Positions 49,298 through 57,929 of a stretch of DNA of 64,000 nucleotides are shown here, in pieces. Every line of letters begins with the position of its first letter. The stretch's first letter is position 1. Origin of the DNA: Arthrobacter sp. EpRS71 (lineage in GTDB: Bacteria > Actinomycetota > Actinomycetes > Actinomycetales > Micrococcaceae); the NCBI RefSeq assembly GCF_001512285.1, contig NZ_LNUV01000006.1:759159-823158 (forward strand). Direction: 5' to 3'. The notes below the pieces were generated by a model. The model searched no databases and had not been told where the DNA came from. It worked only from the letters and a program-made list of their open reading frames with translations. A program made the translations under genes and the position numbers.

Positions 49298-49564
49298 TTA
49301 GTGATTTCGCAACATGGAGATCAGTTCGGATTTCTTCTTATCTGAGTAGCCTTTGAGCCCTAGTTCCTTGGCGCGGGCCTTCAATTTGTCCACGGTCTAA
49401 TCGTCGTAATCTCCTGACTTCCCTCCTTTGCTGCCTACTTCTTTGCGGCCCTTGGCTGCGGCGGCGTTGGAGATACGTGCGGCCTTCTCCTTCGAAGCGC
49501 CATCGTCGCGAAGCTCTTCATAGAGCTGTGGGTCCTTCAAACTGGAAGTCTTCTTTCCCGGCAT
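49298..49564 (-). pseudogene. Rho-N/SAP-like small protein interrupted by an amber codon
   Basis: An 88-codon frame from the ATG at 49564 to TAA at 49298-49300 has one in-frame TAG at 49397-49399. Before it: MPGKKTSSLKDPQLYEELRD, DGASKEKAARISNAAA. After it: TVDKLKARAKELGLKGYSD, KKKSELISMLRNH. The two halves form one DUF7218/Rho_N-type protein in which the amber replaces a conserved Trp (TGG to TAG). The first half alone would be 55 residues. Both halves keep family sequence, so the mutation is recent, or the codon is read through. Confidence 0.8.
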
Positions 49565-49605
49565 GATGTGTTTCCTTTCCCTCTTTCGGCTGGTCTCTAC
49601 CTCTA

Positions 49606-50268
49606 CTAGGCCCCGGTTTCGTAGTGCGGTTCCGCCACAGGTTTGGACTCGGGTGAACCCCGCTCACGGAGGTACACGGAAGCTCCTACCAGGACGGCTA
49701 CGGCAAGGAACTCACTTTGCCAGTTCTGGAAGGACTCAAACCAAAACTGACTGGAAGCCATGTATTCCCACGTGGAAACTTTGGACAGGCCATGGCTCAG
49801 CTGCTCTTCGTTGTAGGCGGCCGTTCCACCAATGGCGTGCAGGGTGAAGGACGCCAGGAACAACAGGCCCAACAGTCCAGAGAGTGAGTGCTCGTAAACC
49901 TTCAGGACCCACCCGCCGCGCCTGACCGGCCACGGGGTCTTGCTGGTCTTCTTGGCGTCGCGCGGATCTTCATCTTGCGGAGAGACCTTATCCATGGGCT
50001 TGGACTCGGATGAACCCTTTTGGAACAGGAAAACCGTGAGGACCACGTACATGGCCATTTGCAGGAACTCCGACTCCCAATTCTCGAAGATGGCTTCCAC
50101 AAAATGTCCTGTGGCGAGGTACTCCGGGATGCCGATGGGTGGTCCGCCGTGGCTTTGCTGCTCCTCGCTGTAACTTGCTGCCCCGGAGATGATCATTCCG
50201 CCGAAAAACATGACGAACAAACCCACATTCACCAGCAACAGCCCGTGGTTCTTTATCCACTGCGCCAT
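49606..50268 (-). CDS. DUF6766 family membrane protein with an internal duplication
   Basis: The protein has 220 residues and four membrane segments, arranged as two similar halves: YSEEQQSHGG...FENWESEFLQMAMYVVL...SSESKP and YNEEQLSHGL...FQNWQSEFLAVAVLVGA...SPESKP. Start ATG 50268 (MAQWIKNHGLLLVNVGLF); the longer frame to 50316 has no added support. It is 51 bp after the DUF6328 gene and probably co-transcribed. Function unknown. Confidence 0.82.
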   Translation of the reverse strand: MAQWIKNHGLLLVNVGLFVMFFGGMIISGAASYSEEQQSHGGPPIGIPEYLATGHFVEAIFENWESEFLQMAMYVVLTVFLFQKGSSESKPMDKVSPQDEDPRDAKKTSKTPWPVRRGGWVLKVYEHSLSGLLGLLFLASFTLHAIGGTAAYNEEQLSHGLSKVSTWEYMASSQFWFESFQNWQSEFLAVAVLVGASVYLRERGSPESKPVAEPHYETGA

Positions 50269-50319
50269 CGGTCCTCGTTTCACAGAGTCCTCGTGGGCTT
50301 TGCTGGGGAGCAGCATCGC

Positions 50320-50832
50320 TCATTCTTCCCGGGTATCGCCGTTGCTGCGCATTCCTTGCCGCTGCAGCCACAGCGGCATTCCGACCACCAAAACCAGCAG
50401 CACCAGGATGATGAAACCGCCTGCCACCAATCCTGCGGTCCTGCCTGCAGTGACATCGAAGACCAGCGATGCCGAACCGGCAATGAGGATGGTCACTCCG
50501 GCCAACGCCCACTTGGTGATGGTGTCTGCGCTGGAGACGAGCACATTTTTAAGTCCTCGTCTGAAGAGTCTGCGGTGCACGCTGACAGGGAGCACAATCA
50601 GGACAGTGGTCAGGGCTGCCACCATCACGTTGAAGAGGTAGAGGCTCCGTTGCCAGTCGTCCAACTCTCCGAAGCGATCATGGAAGGGTAGCGTCAGCAG
50701 GAAGCCGCCCAGAATCTGGACGCCGGTCTGGAGCACCCGCAATTCCTGGATCAGTTCCATCCAGTTACGGTCCATGCGCTCCTCGGTGGACTCGTTCCTG
50801 CCGAATCTGGGGGCCTGCTCCGGCTCTACCAT
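50320..50832 (-). CDS. DUF6328 family membrane protein
   Basis: The protein has 170 residues. The family pattern WMELIQELRVLQTGVQILGG, FLLTLPFHDRF and VSVHRRLFRRGLK is clear, with four membrane segments. Function is not known. First gene of a two-gene unit with the DUF6766 gene, in a block of stress and DNA-maintenance genes. Confidence 0.82.
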   Translation of the reverse strand: MVEPEQAPRFGRNESTEERMDRNWMELIQELRVLQTGVQILGGFLLTLPFHDRFGELDDWQRSLYLFNVMVAALTTVLIVLPVSVHRRLFRRGLKNVLVSSADTITKWALAGVTILIAGSASLVFDVTAGRTAGLVAGGFIILVLLVLVVGMPLWLQRQGMRSNGDTREE

Positions 50833-50944
50833 TCATACACCTCTGCGGATTTGGTGGACGCCGGCGTTGCGCCGGACTACGGTCGGACTGTCAGCATTCC
50901 CCGGCGTTTGACCGGGGCCTCAACGGATTTCCAAGGAGGAAGAA

Positions 50945-51184
50945 ATGAGCCAGGACGAGCACCGGGTGGACCCGGACCACGAGCCCGGAGGTTACGGAAC
51001 GCCCACGCCCGAACAGGAAATGCCCGGTCAGGGTGATGAACGCGAGACGCCGGAACGGCCCGCCGCGGATATACCTGACTCCCAGGGAGTACCTGAAGCC
51101 CCGTCTGACGAGTTCCCCACGCCCCGGAATCCGGATGCGGCCCCACCACCCTCGGCCACAGGAGAAGGCACGGACGGCAACTAG
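50945..51184 (+). CDS. Small acidic, proline-rich disordered protein, 79 aa
   Basis: The ATG has a near-ideal ribosome site (AAGGAGGAAGAA). The product is 79 residues rich in Pro, Glu, Asp and Gly (DHEPGGYGTPTPEQEMPGQG) without fold-forming segments. No family is recognised. A hairpin terminator follows at 51193. Confidence 0.7.
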   Translation: MSQDEHRVDPDHEPGGYGTPTPEQEMPGQGDERETPERPAADIPDSQGVPEAPSDEFPTPRNPDAAPPPSATGEGTDGN

Positions 51185-51192
51185 TGATGTGA

Positions 51193-51235
51193 GAGGGCTG
51201 TTCACGCCGCACGTTCAGTAGCGGGAACAGCCCTC
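51193..51235. terminator. Terminator between two small convergent genes
   Basis: 11-bp perfect arms (GAGGGCTGTTC and complement) around a 21-base loop, 9 bp after the stop of the 79-aa gene. Confidence 0.7.
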
Positions 51236-51312
51236 GCGGTCTGTAGATGCTGATTGCCTGCAAGTGCCTGTTGGCTACCCCCATAGCTCTGGGCGGACCA
51301 GATCCGGCTGCT

Positions 51313-51483
51313 TTATACCGTGTGGCCTCTGCGACCCGACATGAAGTTCAGCAACCAGCCGATGGCTGCGACAACGAGCAGGATGACCCCTACCCACAGC
51401 AACCAGTTCAGGGCCTGGGTGAAGCCACCCACAATAAGGAGAACAATTGCTACTACACCAGCAATGATCAGAAGCGTATTCAT
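51313..51483 (-). CDS. Small two-span membrane protein, 56 aa
   Basis: The protein begins MNTLLIIAGVVAIVLLIVGG and has a second span WLLWVGVILLVVAAIGWLL, ending in a basic RRGHTV tail. ATG 51483 is preferred; AAGGAA lies 11 bases upstream. It resembles the DUF6131-type small hydrophobic proteins of Actinobacteria; function unknown. Confidence 0.7.
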   Translation of the reverse strand: MNTLLIIAGVVAIVLLIVGGFTQALNWLLWVGVILLVVAAIGWLLNFMSGRRGHTV

Positions 51484-51794
51484 GGTCAGCACATTCCTTT
51501 CCGGGGGCACCTTTTGACGATTGTCGAGGATTCCCAACTATGCATTCCTACTTACTTCGATTTAGTTATGCCGGTACTTGGGGAGTTTTGAGGCCCCAGG
51601 TGCCTTTGTCGCTGCAAAGTACGGCCTTCGCCCGGATGGCTGGAGTTCGCCCGTCGTGAACAGCAACACTCCTCATTGTACTACTAAGCACCCTTATGAA
51701 AGGCTTATGGAAGTCGTCATTTGATGATGGGGCGGTGCCGGAGTTTTTGGCCGGCACGGATTTTCGCTCAGATGAATGTCCAAGAGAGGAACAC
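51484..51794. other. 311-bp gap before dps
   Basis: Contains the outward promoters of the 56-aa gene and dps. The only structure I can support is a hairpin at 51735-51757 (GTGCCGG, 9-base T-rich loop, CCGGCAC), 38 bp before the dps ATG, possibly in the dps leader. No iron box or palindromic operator was found. Confidence 0.5.
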
Positions 51795-52274
51795 ATGAAA
51801 GCGTCACAGCAACTTGCAGACAACCTTCAGATCGTCCTGACAGACCTTATCGAGCTACAGCTCCAGGGAAAGCAGGCCCATTGGAACATCGTGGGACCGA
51901 ACTTCCGGGACCTTCACCTGCAGTTGGACGAGCTCGTGGTGGCCACCCGCGAATTTGCGGACGATACCGCAGAGCGTATGCGGGCGCTCCACGCCCTTCC
52001 TGACGGCCGCAGTGCGACCATCGCCAAGGGCACGCGCCTTGAGGAATTCCCCGCCGGCCTGGTGAACACCAAGAACGCGGTAAAACTGGTCACCGACCGC
52101 GTGGAACGCGCCGTCCAGACCATGCGCGACGTCCATGACGAAGTGGACGAGGAAGACCCCACGACGGCGGACCTCCTGCATGCCTTCATCTCCCGTTTGG
52201 AGCAGCTGGTGTGGATGATCAACGCGGAAATCATGAACGCCGGCGCTGCCGTGACGGACCCGGACGAAGCCTAA
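51795..52274 (+). CDS. dps: Dps family DNA-binding ferritin-like protein
   Basis: The protein has 159 residues, starting MKASQQLADN. Ferroxidase-site residues are visible at H29 (KQAHWNIVGP), H41 and D45 (DLHLQLDELV). Dps dodecamers store iron, quench peroxide and coat DNA. There is no long Lys-rich tail. AGAGAGG lies upstream of the ATG at 51795; an in-frame extension to 51696 is not family sequence. It fits the neighbouring DNA-protection genes. Confidence 0.93.
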   Translation: MKASQQLADNLQIVLTDLIELQLQGKQAHWNIVGPNFRDLHLQLDELVVATREFADDTAERMRALHALPDGRSATIAKGTRLEEFPAGLVNTKNAVKLVTDRVERAVQTMRDVHDEVDEEDPTTADLLHAFISRLEQLVWMINAEIMNAGAAVTDPDEA

Positions 52275-52317
52275 ACGGCACCCGGACCCGGCTGCTTGCG
52301 AACAGGGCGGATAGACC

Positions 52318-53277
52318 GTGCCCAGGTTGAAACGGAGTGACCTCTCCAAGCCAGGCATTATCCGGCGCAAGGTAGGGAAGGGATTCAGCTACCGCCACCC
52401 GGACGGAAGCTTGGTCAGCAAAGAGGATCGCCAGCGCATTAATGCGCTGGCGATCCCGCCTGCGTGGACCGATGTGTGGATCAGCCCCTTCGAGCATGGG
52501 CACATTCTCGCCACGGGTGTGGATGCTGCTGGACGGAGCCAATACATCTACCACCCGGGCTGGCGGGAGCGGAAGGACACCGAGAAGTTCATCCGCGCTG
52601 CCAAATTGGGATCTGTCCTGCCTGCGGTTCGCCGCAACGTGACGGTCCATCTTCAAGACGGCGCCGACCCCCGGCAACAGACCCTTGCTGCTGCAGTGCG
52701 GTTCATGGACCTGGGTGCCCTGCGCGTTGGCTCGGAGATTTACATGAAGCAGAACGGCTCCTACGGGCTCACCACGCTCCGCTGCCGCCACGCGAGGGTG
52801 GACGGGCCGGACGTCTTCCTCAAGTTCCCCGGCAAGAGCGGCCAGCTCTGGGATATGTCCATCCATGATCCCGCGCTGGCAGCGTTCCTGGAACCGCTGG
52901 CGGAGCGTCCGGGCAAGGAGCGCCTGCTGGCCTACCAGGCCAACGGAACATGGGTATCCGTCGACGCGTCCATGATCAACGAATACCTGCGAGGAATCGC
53001 CGGGGAGGCGTACACGTCCAAGGATTTCCGGACGTGGAAGGGTACGGCCGCGGCGGCTCTCAGCTTGATCAAATCCGGCCACAAAGGAACGCCCCGCCAA
53101 GCGATTGTGCGGGCCATCAAGGAGACTTCGGAGCTTCTGGGTAACACCCCGTCGGTGGCCCGCTCCTCTTACGTGGACCCCAGGATCATTGAGGGCTACC
53201 TGTCCGAAGAGCTCAAGGACGTGAAGCCTACCGAGGCGTCGATCGCGGCTTACTTGAACGGCGAGCCGAAGATTTAG
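52318..53277 (+). CDS. DNA topoisomerase IB (eukaryotic/poxvirus-like)
   Basis: The protein has 319 residues, with a GTG start. N-terminal Topo-IB pattern: GIIRRKVGKGFSYRHPDGSL, INALAIPPAWTDVWI. Catalytic domain: RFMDLGALRVGSEIYMKQN, YGLTTLRCRHARV, DFRTWKGT and the nucleophile Tyr in SSYVDPRIIEGYL. It relaxes supercoils through a 3'-phosphotyrosine link. It starts 44 bp after dps in the same direction. Confidence 0.94.
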   Translation: MPRLKRSDLSKPGIIRRKVGKGFSYRHPDGSLVSKEDRQRINALAIPPAWTDVWISPFEHGHILATGVDAAGRSQYIYHPGWRERKDTEKFIRAAKLGSVLPAVRRNVTVHLQDGADPRQQTLAAAVRFMDLGALRVGSEIYMKQNGSYGLTTLRCRHARVDGPDVFLKFPGKSGQLWDMSIHDPALAAFLEPLAERPGKERLLAYQANGTWVSVDASMINEYLRGIAGEAYTSKDFRTWKGTAAAALSLIKSGHKGTPRQAIVRAIKETSELLGNTPSVARSSYVDPRIIEGYLSEELKDVKPTEASIAAYLNGEPKI

Positions 53278-53309
53278 GCCCACCCCTGGGCTGATCCTGT
53301 CGTTTTTTG

Positions 53310-53323
53310 AGTACACTCGTACT
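53310..53323. promoter_or_regulatory. Candidate TetR operator
   Basis: AGTAC, ACTC, GTACT: perfect 5-4-5 inverted repeat, 50 bp before the membrane protein gene that forms a unit with a TetR regulator. Confidence 0.5.
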
Positions 53324-53373
53324 AACAAAACGGCGGCCATCGCCTTGTCGGCACACGGCTTGAGGAGCTTTCG

Positions 53374-53931
53374 ATGATTCTGTTCGCAATCGTGGTGTGC
53401 GAAGTTGCGTTCTGGGTAGCGATTCTCGCTGGCCTAACAGCTCGGTATGTGCTGCGGCGCCCCCGCCTTGGCGGAGCTCTCCTGCTCCTTGCTCCGGTGA
53501 TCGATGCTGTTCTGCTTGCCTTGGTCGCTGTGGATCTGCTGGGCGGGGGGACAGCCTCGTGGCACCACGGATTGGCAGCGATCTACATTGGCGTCTCAAT
53601 CGCTTACGGAAAACGCATGGTGTCCTGGGCGGACGCGCATTTCCAGCACCGGTTCGCCGGCGGACCCGCGCCTGAACGACTCACAGGAACCCGTTACACG
53701 GTGAAGTGCTGGCGGGATGTACTTCTCACCACGCTGGCGGTGGTGATCGCGGCGGCGACGCTGGGAGCGATCATCCTTCTCGTGGACGACGCAGAACGAA
53801 CCGCTGCCCTGTCCGAGTTCTTTCGTATTCTGGGCCTCATCTTCGCCATCGATTTCCTGTGGGCTGTGAGCTACACGATCTGGCCGAAGAAGCCCGCCCG
53901 GGCACTGCCGGCCGCTACTCCTTCACGCTGA
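53374..53931 (+). CDS. Hypothetical membrane protein, partner of a TetR gene
   Basis: The protein has 185 residues and five membrane segments (ILFAIVVCEVAFWVAILAGL, GALLLLAPVIDAVLLALVAV, GLAAIYIGVSIAYG, VLLTTLAVVIAAATLGAIIL, FFRILGLIFAIDFLWAVSYT). GAGGAG precedes the ATG. Only 4 bp separate it from the TetR gene, so the regulator probably controls this protein. Function unknown. Confidence 0.82.
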   Translation: MILFAIVVCEVAFWVAILAGLTARYVLRRPRLGGALLLLAPVIDAVLLALVAVDLLGGGTASWHHGLAAIYIGVSIAYGKRMVSWADAHFQHRFAGGPAPERLTGTRYTVKCWRDVLLTTLAVVIAAATLGAIILLVDDAERTAALSEFFRILGLIFAIDFLWAVSYTIWPKKPARALPAATPSR

Positions 53932-53935
53932 GACC

Positions 53936-54523
53936 ATGCCACGCAGAATCGACGCAGAGGCACGTACCGCAGCAATTGCTGAAGCTTCCCTACGTGTCCT
54001 CGAACGTGATGGATTGTCTGGCCTGTCCGTGCGGGGGGTCGCAGCGGAAGCCGGCATCGCCGCGGCCTCGCTGCGGCGTGCGTTCGCCACGCAGCATGCC
54101 CTTCGGGAGTACTGCCTGCAGCTCATTGAGAATCGCGTCATCGCCAGGATGATGGCACTCGAGGTCACCGGGCGGGCTCTGGTTGATGAGCTGCTGTTGC
54201 AGTTGCTACCTCTCGACAAAGAACGGCGCCTGGAACTCGTGGCGCAAGTCCAGCTCGGCGTGCTTTCCCTCACCGACAGCGAGCTGCGTCCTGCTGCGGT
54301 CCGGCTGAGCGACGGCGTCGGGCGCGCATGCCACGCCGCCGTCCGGATCCTGACTGAAGCGGGTCAGTTCCACCGGGGCCGCGACCCCGAGTATGAAGCA
54401 CAGCGGCTACGCGCGCTCCTGGATGGGATCGCGATGAACGGGTTATGGAGTGGAGAACTGAAGGCGGCTGGTCCCATGCTCAGCATGCTCGCACGCCACC
54501 TCGACGAGCTCGCCGAACCCTAA
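53936..54523 (+). CDS. TetR family regulator
   Basis: The protein has 195 residues. HTH: AEASLRVLERDGLSGLSVRG, VAAEAGIAAASLRRAFATQH. The C-terminal part resembles the TetR_C_6 (BetI-like) domain, with EYEAQRLRALLDGIAMNGLW. Second gene of a two-gene unit; candidate operator at 53310-53323. Confidence 0.88.
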   Translation: MPRRIDAEARTAAIAEASLRVLERDGLSGLSVRGVAAEAGIAAASLRRAFATQHALREYCLQLIENRVIARMMALEVTGRALVDELLLQLLPLDKERRLELVAQVQLGVLSLTDSELRPAAVRLSDGVGRACHAAVRILTEAGQFHRGRDPEYEAQRLRALLDGIAMNGLWSGELKAAGPMLSMLARHLDELAEP

Positions 54524-54533
54524 GGGAAAACGC

Positions 54534-54577
54534 AAAGAGCCTGGCGACACCCACATGCGGGTGTCGCCAGGCTCTTT
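54534..54577. terminator. Strong bidirectional terminator
   Basis: Perfect 19-bp arms starting AAAGAGCCTGGCGACACCC and a 6-base loop, between convergent TetR and ptsH genes. Confidence 0.92.
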
Positions 54578-54598
54578 CCGTGCCCGCTGAGTGGTTGC

Positions 54599-54877
54599 CT
54601 ACTCGGCGTCGTGGTCCGTTTCGAGGATCTTGACCAAGCTGTCCAGCGCGGCGTCTGCGCCTTCACCTTCGGCGCGGAGCACTACGACGTCGCCGTGGGA
54701 GGCGCCCAGGCTCATGAGGGACAGGATGCTGGCGGCGTCCATGGCGTCATCGGCGGGCTCGCCCTGACGTGCGATGGTGACGTCGATGTCCAGGTCTCCG
54801 GCTGCCTCCGCGAAGATGGCTGCCGGGCGGGCGTGGAGGCCCACACGGCTTGCGATGGTTGCTGTACGTTCTGGCAT
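54599..54877 (-). CDS. ptsH: HPr phosphocarrier protein of the PTS
   Basis: The protein has 92 residues. The phosphorylated His15 is in VGLHARPAA; a Ser at about 50 in DAASILSLMSLG is at the HPr-Ser46 position. It passes phosphate from enzyme I to the fructose EII encoded upstream. Enzyme I is not in the window. It is the last gene of fruR-fruK-fruA-ptsH, 53 bp after fruA. Confidence 0.95.
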   Translation of the reverse strand: MPERTATIASRVGLHARPAAIFAEAAGDLDIDVTIARQGEPADDAMDAASILSLMSLGASHGDVVVLRAEGEGADAALDSLVKILETDHDAE

Positions 54878-54930
54878 TGGTGCTCCTTTTTATGAAGGGT
54901 GGCGGTTGAGGAGGTGGCTTTGGGGGAAGT

Positions 54931-56940
54931 CTAGACGCTGACGGTGGCCGGGGTGGCTTCGGCTTCGACCGGCTTCTTGACTGCAAAGCGCTTCAGGGCG
55001 ATGACGGCCAGCGCGCTGACCACCATTCCGGCGACGATGGCGATGATGAACATCGGCAGGTTGCCAATGGCGAAGAAGACGAAGAGACCGCCGTGGGGAG
55101 CCTGTGAGGTGACCCCGGTAGCCATGCAGAGGGCGCCTGTGAGTGCGCCTCCCACCATGCTGGCCGGGATGACGCGCAGCGGGTCCGCCGCAGCGAACGG
55201 AATGGCACCTTCGGAGATGAACGATGCACCCAGCAGCCAGGCGGCCTTGCCGTTTTCGCGTTCTGCGAGGCTGAAGAGCTTCTTGTTCAGGACTGTCGCG
55301 AGGGCCATGGCCAGCGGCGGAACCATGCCCGCGGCCATGACGGTGCCCATGATGAGCCACGGTGCCTGGTTGTCAGCGCTGCCGGCGCTCAGGCCAGCCA
55401 CTGCGAAGGCGTAGGCAACCTTGTTGACCGGGCCGCCGAGGTCGAAGCACATCATGAGGCCAAGAATGATGCCGAGGACTACGGCGGAGGCGCCGCTCAT
55501 GCCCGTGAGCCAGTTGTTGAGAGCCACGGTGAGGCCGGCGATGGGACCGCCCAGGACCAGGAACATCAGGCCCGAAGCGACGATGGAGGCCAGCAGCGGG
55601 ATGATCACAACCGGCATCAAGCCGCGGAGCCAGCGGGGTACCTGCCACGTCCCGATCAGATGCGCGATGTAGCCGGCCAGAAGACCGCCCACAATGCCGC
55701 CGAGGAACCCGGCACCCATGAAGCCTGATACTGCACCGGCAACGAAGCCGGGGGCAATGCCCGGCCGGTCGGCGATGGCGTAGGCGATGTAGCCGGCAAG
55801 AGCCGGAACGAGGAAGCCCATGGACAGGGCACCGATCTTGAACAGGACCGCACCGAGGTAAATGGCGAGCCCGCCTTCAGGCAGGTTGCCGAAGTTGTTC
55901 TCCAACACCACCTTGTCCGCAACCTCAGTGATTTCGTAGCCGCCCAGCAGGAATCCAAGGGCAATCAGCAGACCGCCGCCAGCCACGAACGGGATCATGT
56001 AGGAGACGCCGGTGAGGAGGGCACGCTTCAGCTTCTGGCCGATGTGCTCGCCCTTTTCCTCCTCGGCACGCTCGGCCTGCTCTTCAGCGCCGGAGTGCGG
56101 CACACGGCGTGCGTGCGGGTCTTCGGCAGCCGCAAGAGCTTCGCGGACCATTTTCTCCGGCTCGTCGATGCCACGCTTGACCGGTGCGTTGATGACCGGC
56201 TTACCGGCGAAACGCTCCTTGCCGCGGACATCGACGTCGACTGCGAAGATCACGGCGTCCGCGGCAGCGATCACCGCGGGGTCCAGAGGCTTGGCGCCGG
56301 AGGAACCTTGGGTCTCCACCTGGAGGTCAACACCCATTTCCTTAGCAGCGGCCACCAGCGAGTCGGCAGCCATGTACGTGTGCGCAATGCCGGTTGGGCA
56401 AGCGGTGACGGCGACGATGCGCTTTGGTGCGGCAGTCGTCGTCGTGCCTGCTGAGGGGGCCGCAGCAGCGGCAGGTGCAGCGGCCGGTTTATCAGCCAGC
56501 GCGCCGTCCACCAGCTCCACTATTTCTTCTGCGGAGGAAGCCGCACGCAGTGCTGCCGTGAAGTCCTTTTTGATCAGCGAACGGGCCAGCTTGGAGAGCA
56601 GCTTCAGGTGTTCCTGGTCCGCTCCGTCCGGGGCTGCGATGAAGAAGATGAGGTCAGCGGGACCATCCTTGGCTCCGAAGTCCACCTTGTGGGACAGGCG
56701 GGCCATGGCAAGGGCAGGTTCCTGGACTGCAGCGGAGCGGCAGTGCGGGATGGCGATGCCACCGGGGACGCCGGTTGCGGTCTTCTGCTCACGGGCGAAC
56801 GCGTCGGCAAAGAGCCCTTCCACCTCGGAAGCACGGCCGGAGGCGGCAACTTTGCCGGCCAGGACGCGGATGACGTCGGCAGGGGAGTCGCCCAGGTTTT
56901 GGTCGAGGGTGACCAATTGGGTTGTGATCAGCTGGGTCAC
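54931..56940 (-). CDS. fruA: PTS fructose transporter EIIABC
   Basis: The protein has 669 residues with domains IIA (1-150; phospho-His66 in GIAIPHCRS), Ala-rich linker, IIB (172-275; phospho-Cys181 in VTACPTGIAHTYMAA) and IIC (about 315-660; eight to ten membrane segments, GGPVNKVAYAFA, FISEGAIPFAA). It imports fructose as fructose-1-phosphate. The GTG start overlaps the fruK stop (GTGA); a longer frame into fruK is rejected. Confidence 0.95.
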   Translation of the reverse strand: MTQLITTQLVTLDQNLGDSPADVIRVLAGKVAASGRASEVEGLFADAFAREQKTATGVPGGIAIPHCRSAAVQEPALAMARLSHKVDFGAKDGPADLIFFIAAPDGADQEHLKLLSKLARSLIKKDFTAALRAASSAEEIVELVDGALADKPAAAPAAAAAPSAGTTTTAAPKRIVAVTACPTGIAHTYMAADSLVAAAKEMGVDLQVETQGSSGAKPLDPAVIAAADAVIFAVDVDVRGKERFAGKPVINAPVKRGIDEPEKMVREALAAAEDPHARRVPHSGAEEQAERAEEEKGEHIGQKLKRALLTGVSYMIPFVAGGGLLIALGFLLGGYEITEVADKVVLENNFGNLPEGGLAIYLGAVLFKIGALSMGFLVPALAGYIAYAIADRPGIAPGFVAGAVSGFMGAGFLGGIVGGLLAGYIAHLIGTWQVPRWLRGLMPVVIIPLLASIVASGLMFLVLGGPIAGLTVALNNWLTGMSGASAVVLGIILGLMMCFDLGGPVNKVAYAFAVAGLSAGSADNQAPWLIMGTVMAAGMVPPLAMALATVLNKKLFSLAERENGKAAWLLGASFISEGAIPFAAADPLRVIPASMVGGALTGALCMATGVTSQAPHGGLFVFFAIGNLPMFIIAIVAGMVVSALAVIALKRFAVKKPVEAEATPATVSV

Positions 56941-57929
56941 TGTGAGTCCTTCTGGAGGGCCGTGATGATTACGGCATCGGGGGTTGTCTGGTGGACTGCC
57001 GGGACAGTGGAGCCCGGCAGCGAAGCAGCAGCGGCACCATGTGCCACGGCTTGACGAAGGCAGTCCTGCGCAGAGCCGCCTTGGGTTGCGGCCAGCAAGT
57101 AACCGGCCAGTGAAGAGTCCCCGGCGCCCACCGTGCTGACGGCTTTGATGGGCGGATGCGTGGCAAGCCATGCTCCGTCCGCCGTCACCAGGACTGCTCC
57201 TTTGGACCCGAGTGTTGCTAGAACGGCGCCTACACCGCTGGCGACGACGGCGGCTGCGGCTTCAGCGGCTTTGGCCGGATCCGCTTCCAGTTCCTCAGCA
57301 GTGGAGACGTTGGTGAAACCGGCGGCGGCAGCAAGTTCTGCGAGTTCTTCCGCGTTCGGCTTGAGGAGGTCCGGCTTCCCTGCGGCATCGCCCACCAAAG
57401 CGGCCGCGAGCGGCGCCCCGGAGGAGTCAATGGCGATGTTGGGGGCTGCCGTTCCGTCCGCACTCGACCGGAGTCGACGAGCGATGGTGGCGTAGAAATC
57501 CGCGGGCACTCCTGGTGGGAGCGATCCTGCGAGAACCACCCAGCTGGCGCCACGGGAGCGTTCCAGCAGCAGCCCGATCAGGGCTTCCTGCTGGTCACCG
57601 CTCAGTTCCGGGCCGGGTTCGTTGATCTTGGTGGTGACGCCATCGGGTTCGGTGAGCGTGACGTTGCTGCGCAGCGCCTGACCGATAGGCAGCGCGGCGA
57701 ACGGGACACCGCCGTCGTGCAGTCCTGAAAGGACAGGGTCCGAGTCGGCGCCGGGAAGGACGGCCAGGGTGTCGAGGCCGGAGGCCACGAGCGCCCGCGA
57801 TACATTGACGCCCTTTCCACCGGATTCCTGGTGGACAGCCACGGCTCGCTGCACTTCACCGCGGGCCAAGGCAGCGGGAAGCTCAACGGTGCGGTCCAAG
57901 CTGGGGTTGGCGGTCAACGTGACGATCAT
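56937..57929 (-). CDS. fruK: 1-phosphofructokinase
   Basis: The protein has 330 residues of the PfkB family. Signature GGKGVNVSRALVASG near residue 38 and the second signature STVGAGDSSLAGYLLA near 247, with the catalytic Asp in GAGD. It converts fructose-1-phosphate to fructose-1,6-bisphosphate. Overlaps fruR (ATGA) and fruA (GTGA). Confidence 0.94.
   Translation of the reverse strand: MIVTLTANPSLDRTVELPAALARGEVQRAVAVHQESGGKGVNVSRALVASGLDTLAVLPGADSDPVLSGLHDGGVPFAALPIGQALRSNVTLTEPDGVTTKINEPGPELSGDQQEALIGLLLERSRGASWVVLAGSLPPGVPADFYATIARRLRSSADGTAAPNIAIDSSGAPLAAALVGDAAGKPDLLKPNAEELAELAAAAGFTNVSTAEELEADPAKAAEAAAAVVASGVGAVLATLGSKGAVLVTADGAWLATHPPIKAVSTVGAGDSSLAGYLLAATQGGSAQDCLRQAVAHGAAAASLPGSTVPAVHQTTPDAVIITALQKDSQ

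Noticed and set aside
50861..50875. CCGGCG-TTG-CGCCGG hairpin
   Set aside because: Short GC hairpins of this size are common in such DNA and no gene end or leader fits it.
56941..57171. Upstream extension of the EIIABC frame into fruK
   Set aside because: The extra residues are not PTS sequence and the GTG at 56940 overlaps the fruK stop in the usual coupled manner.
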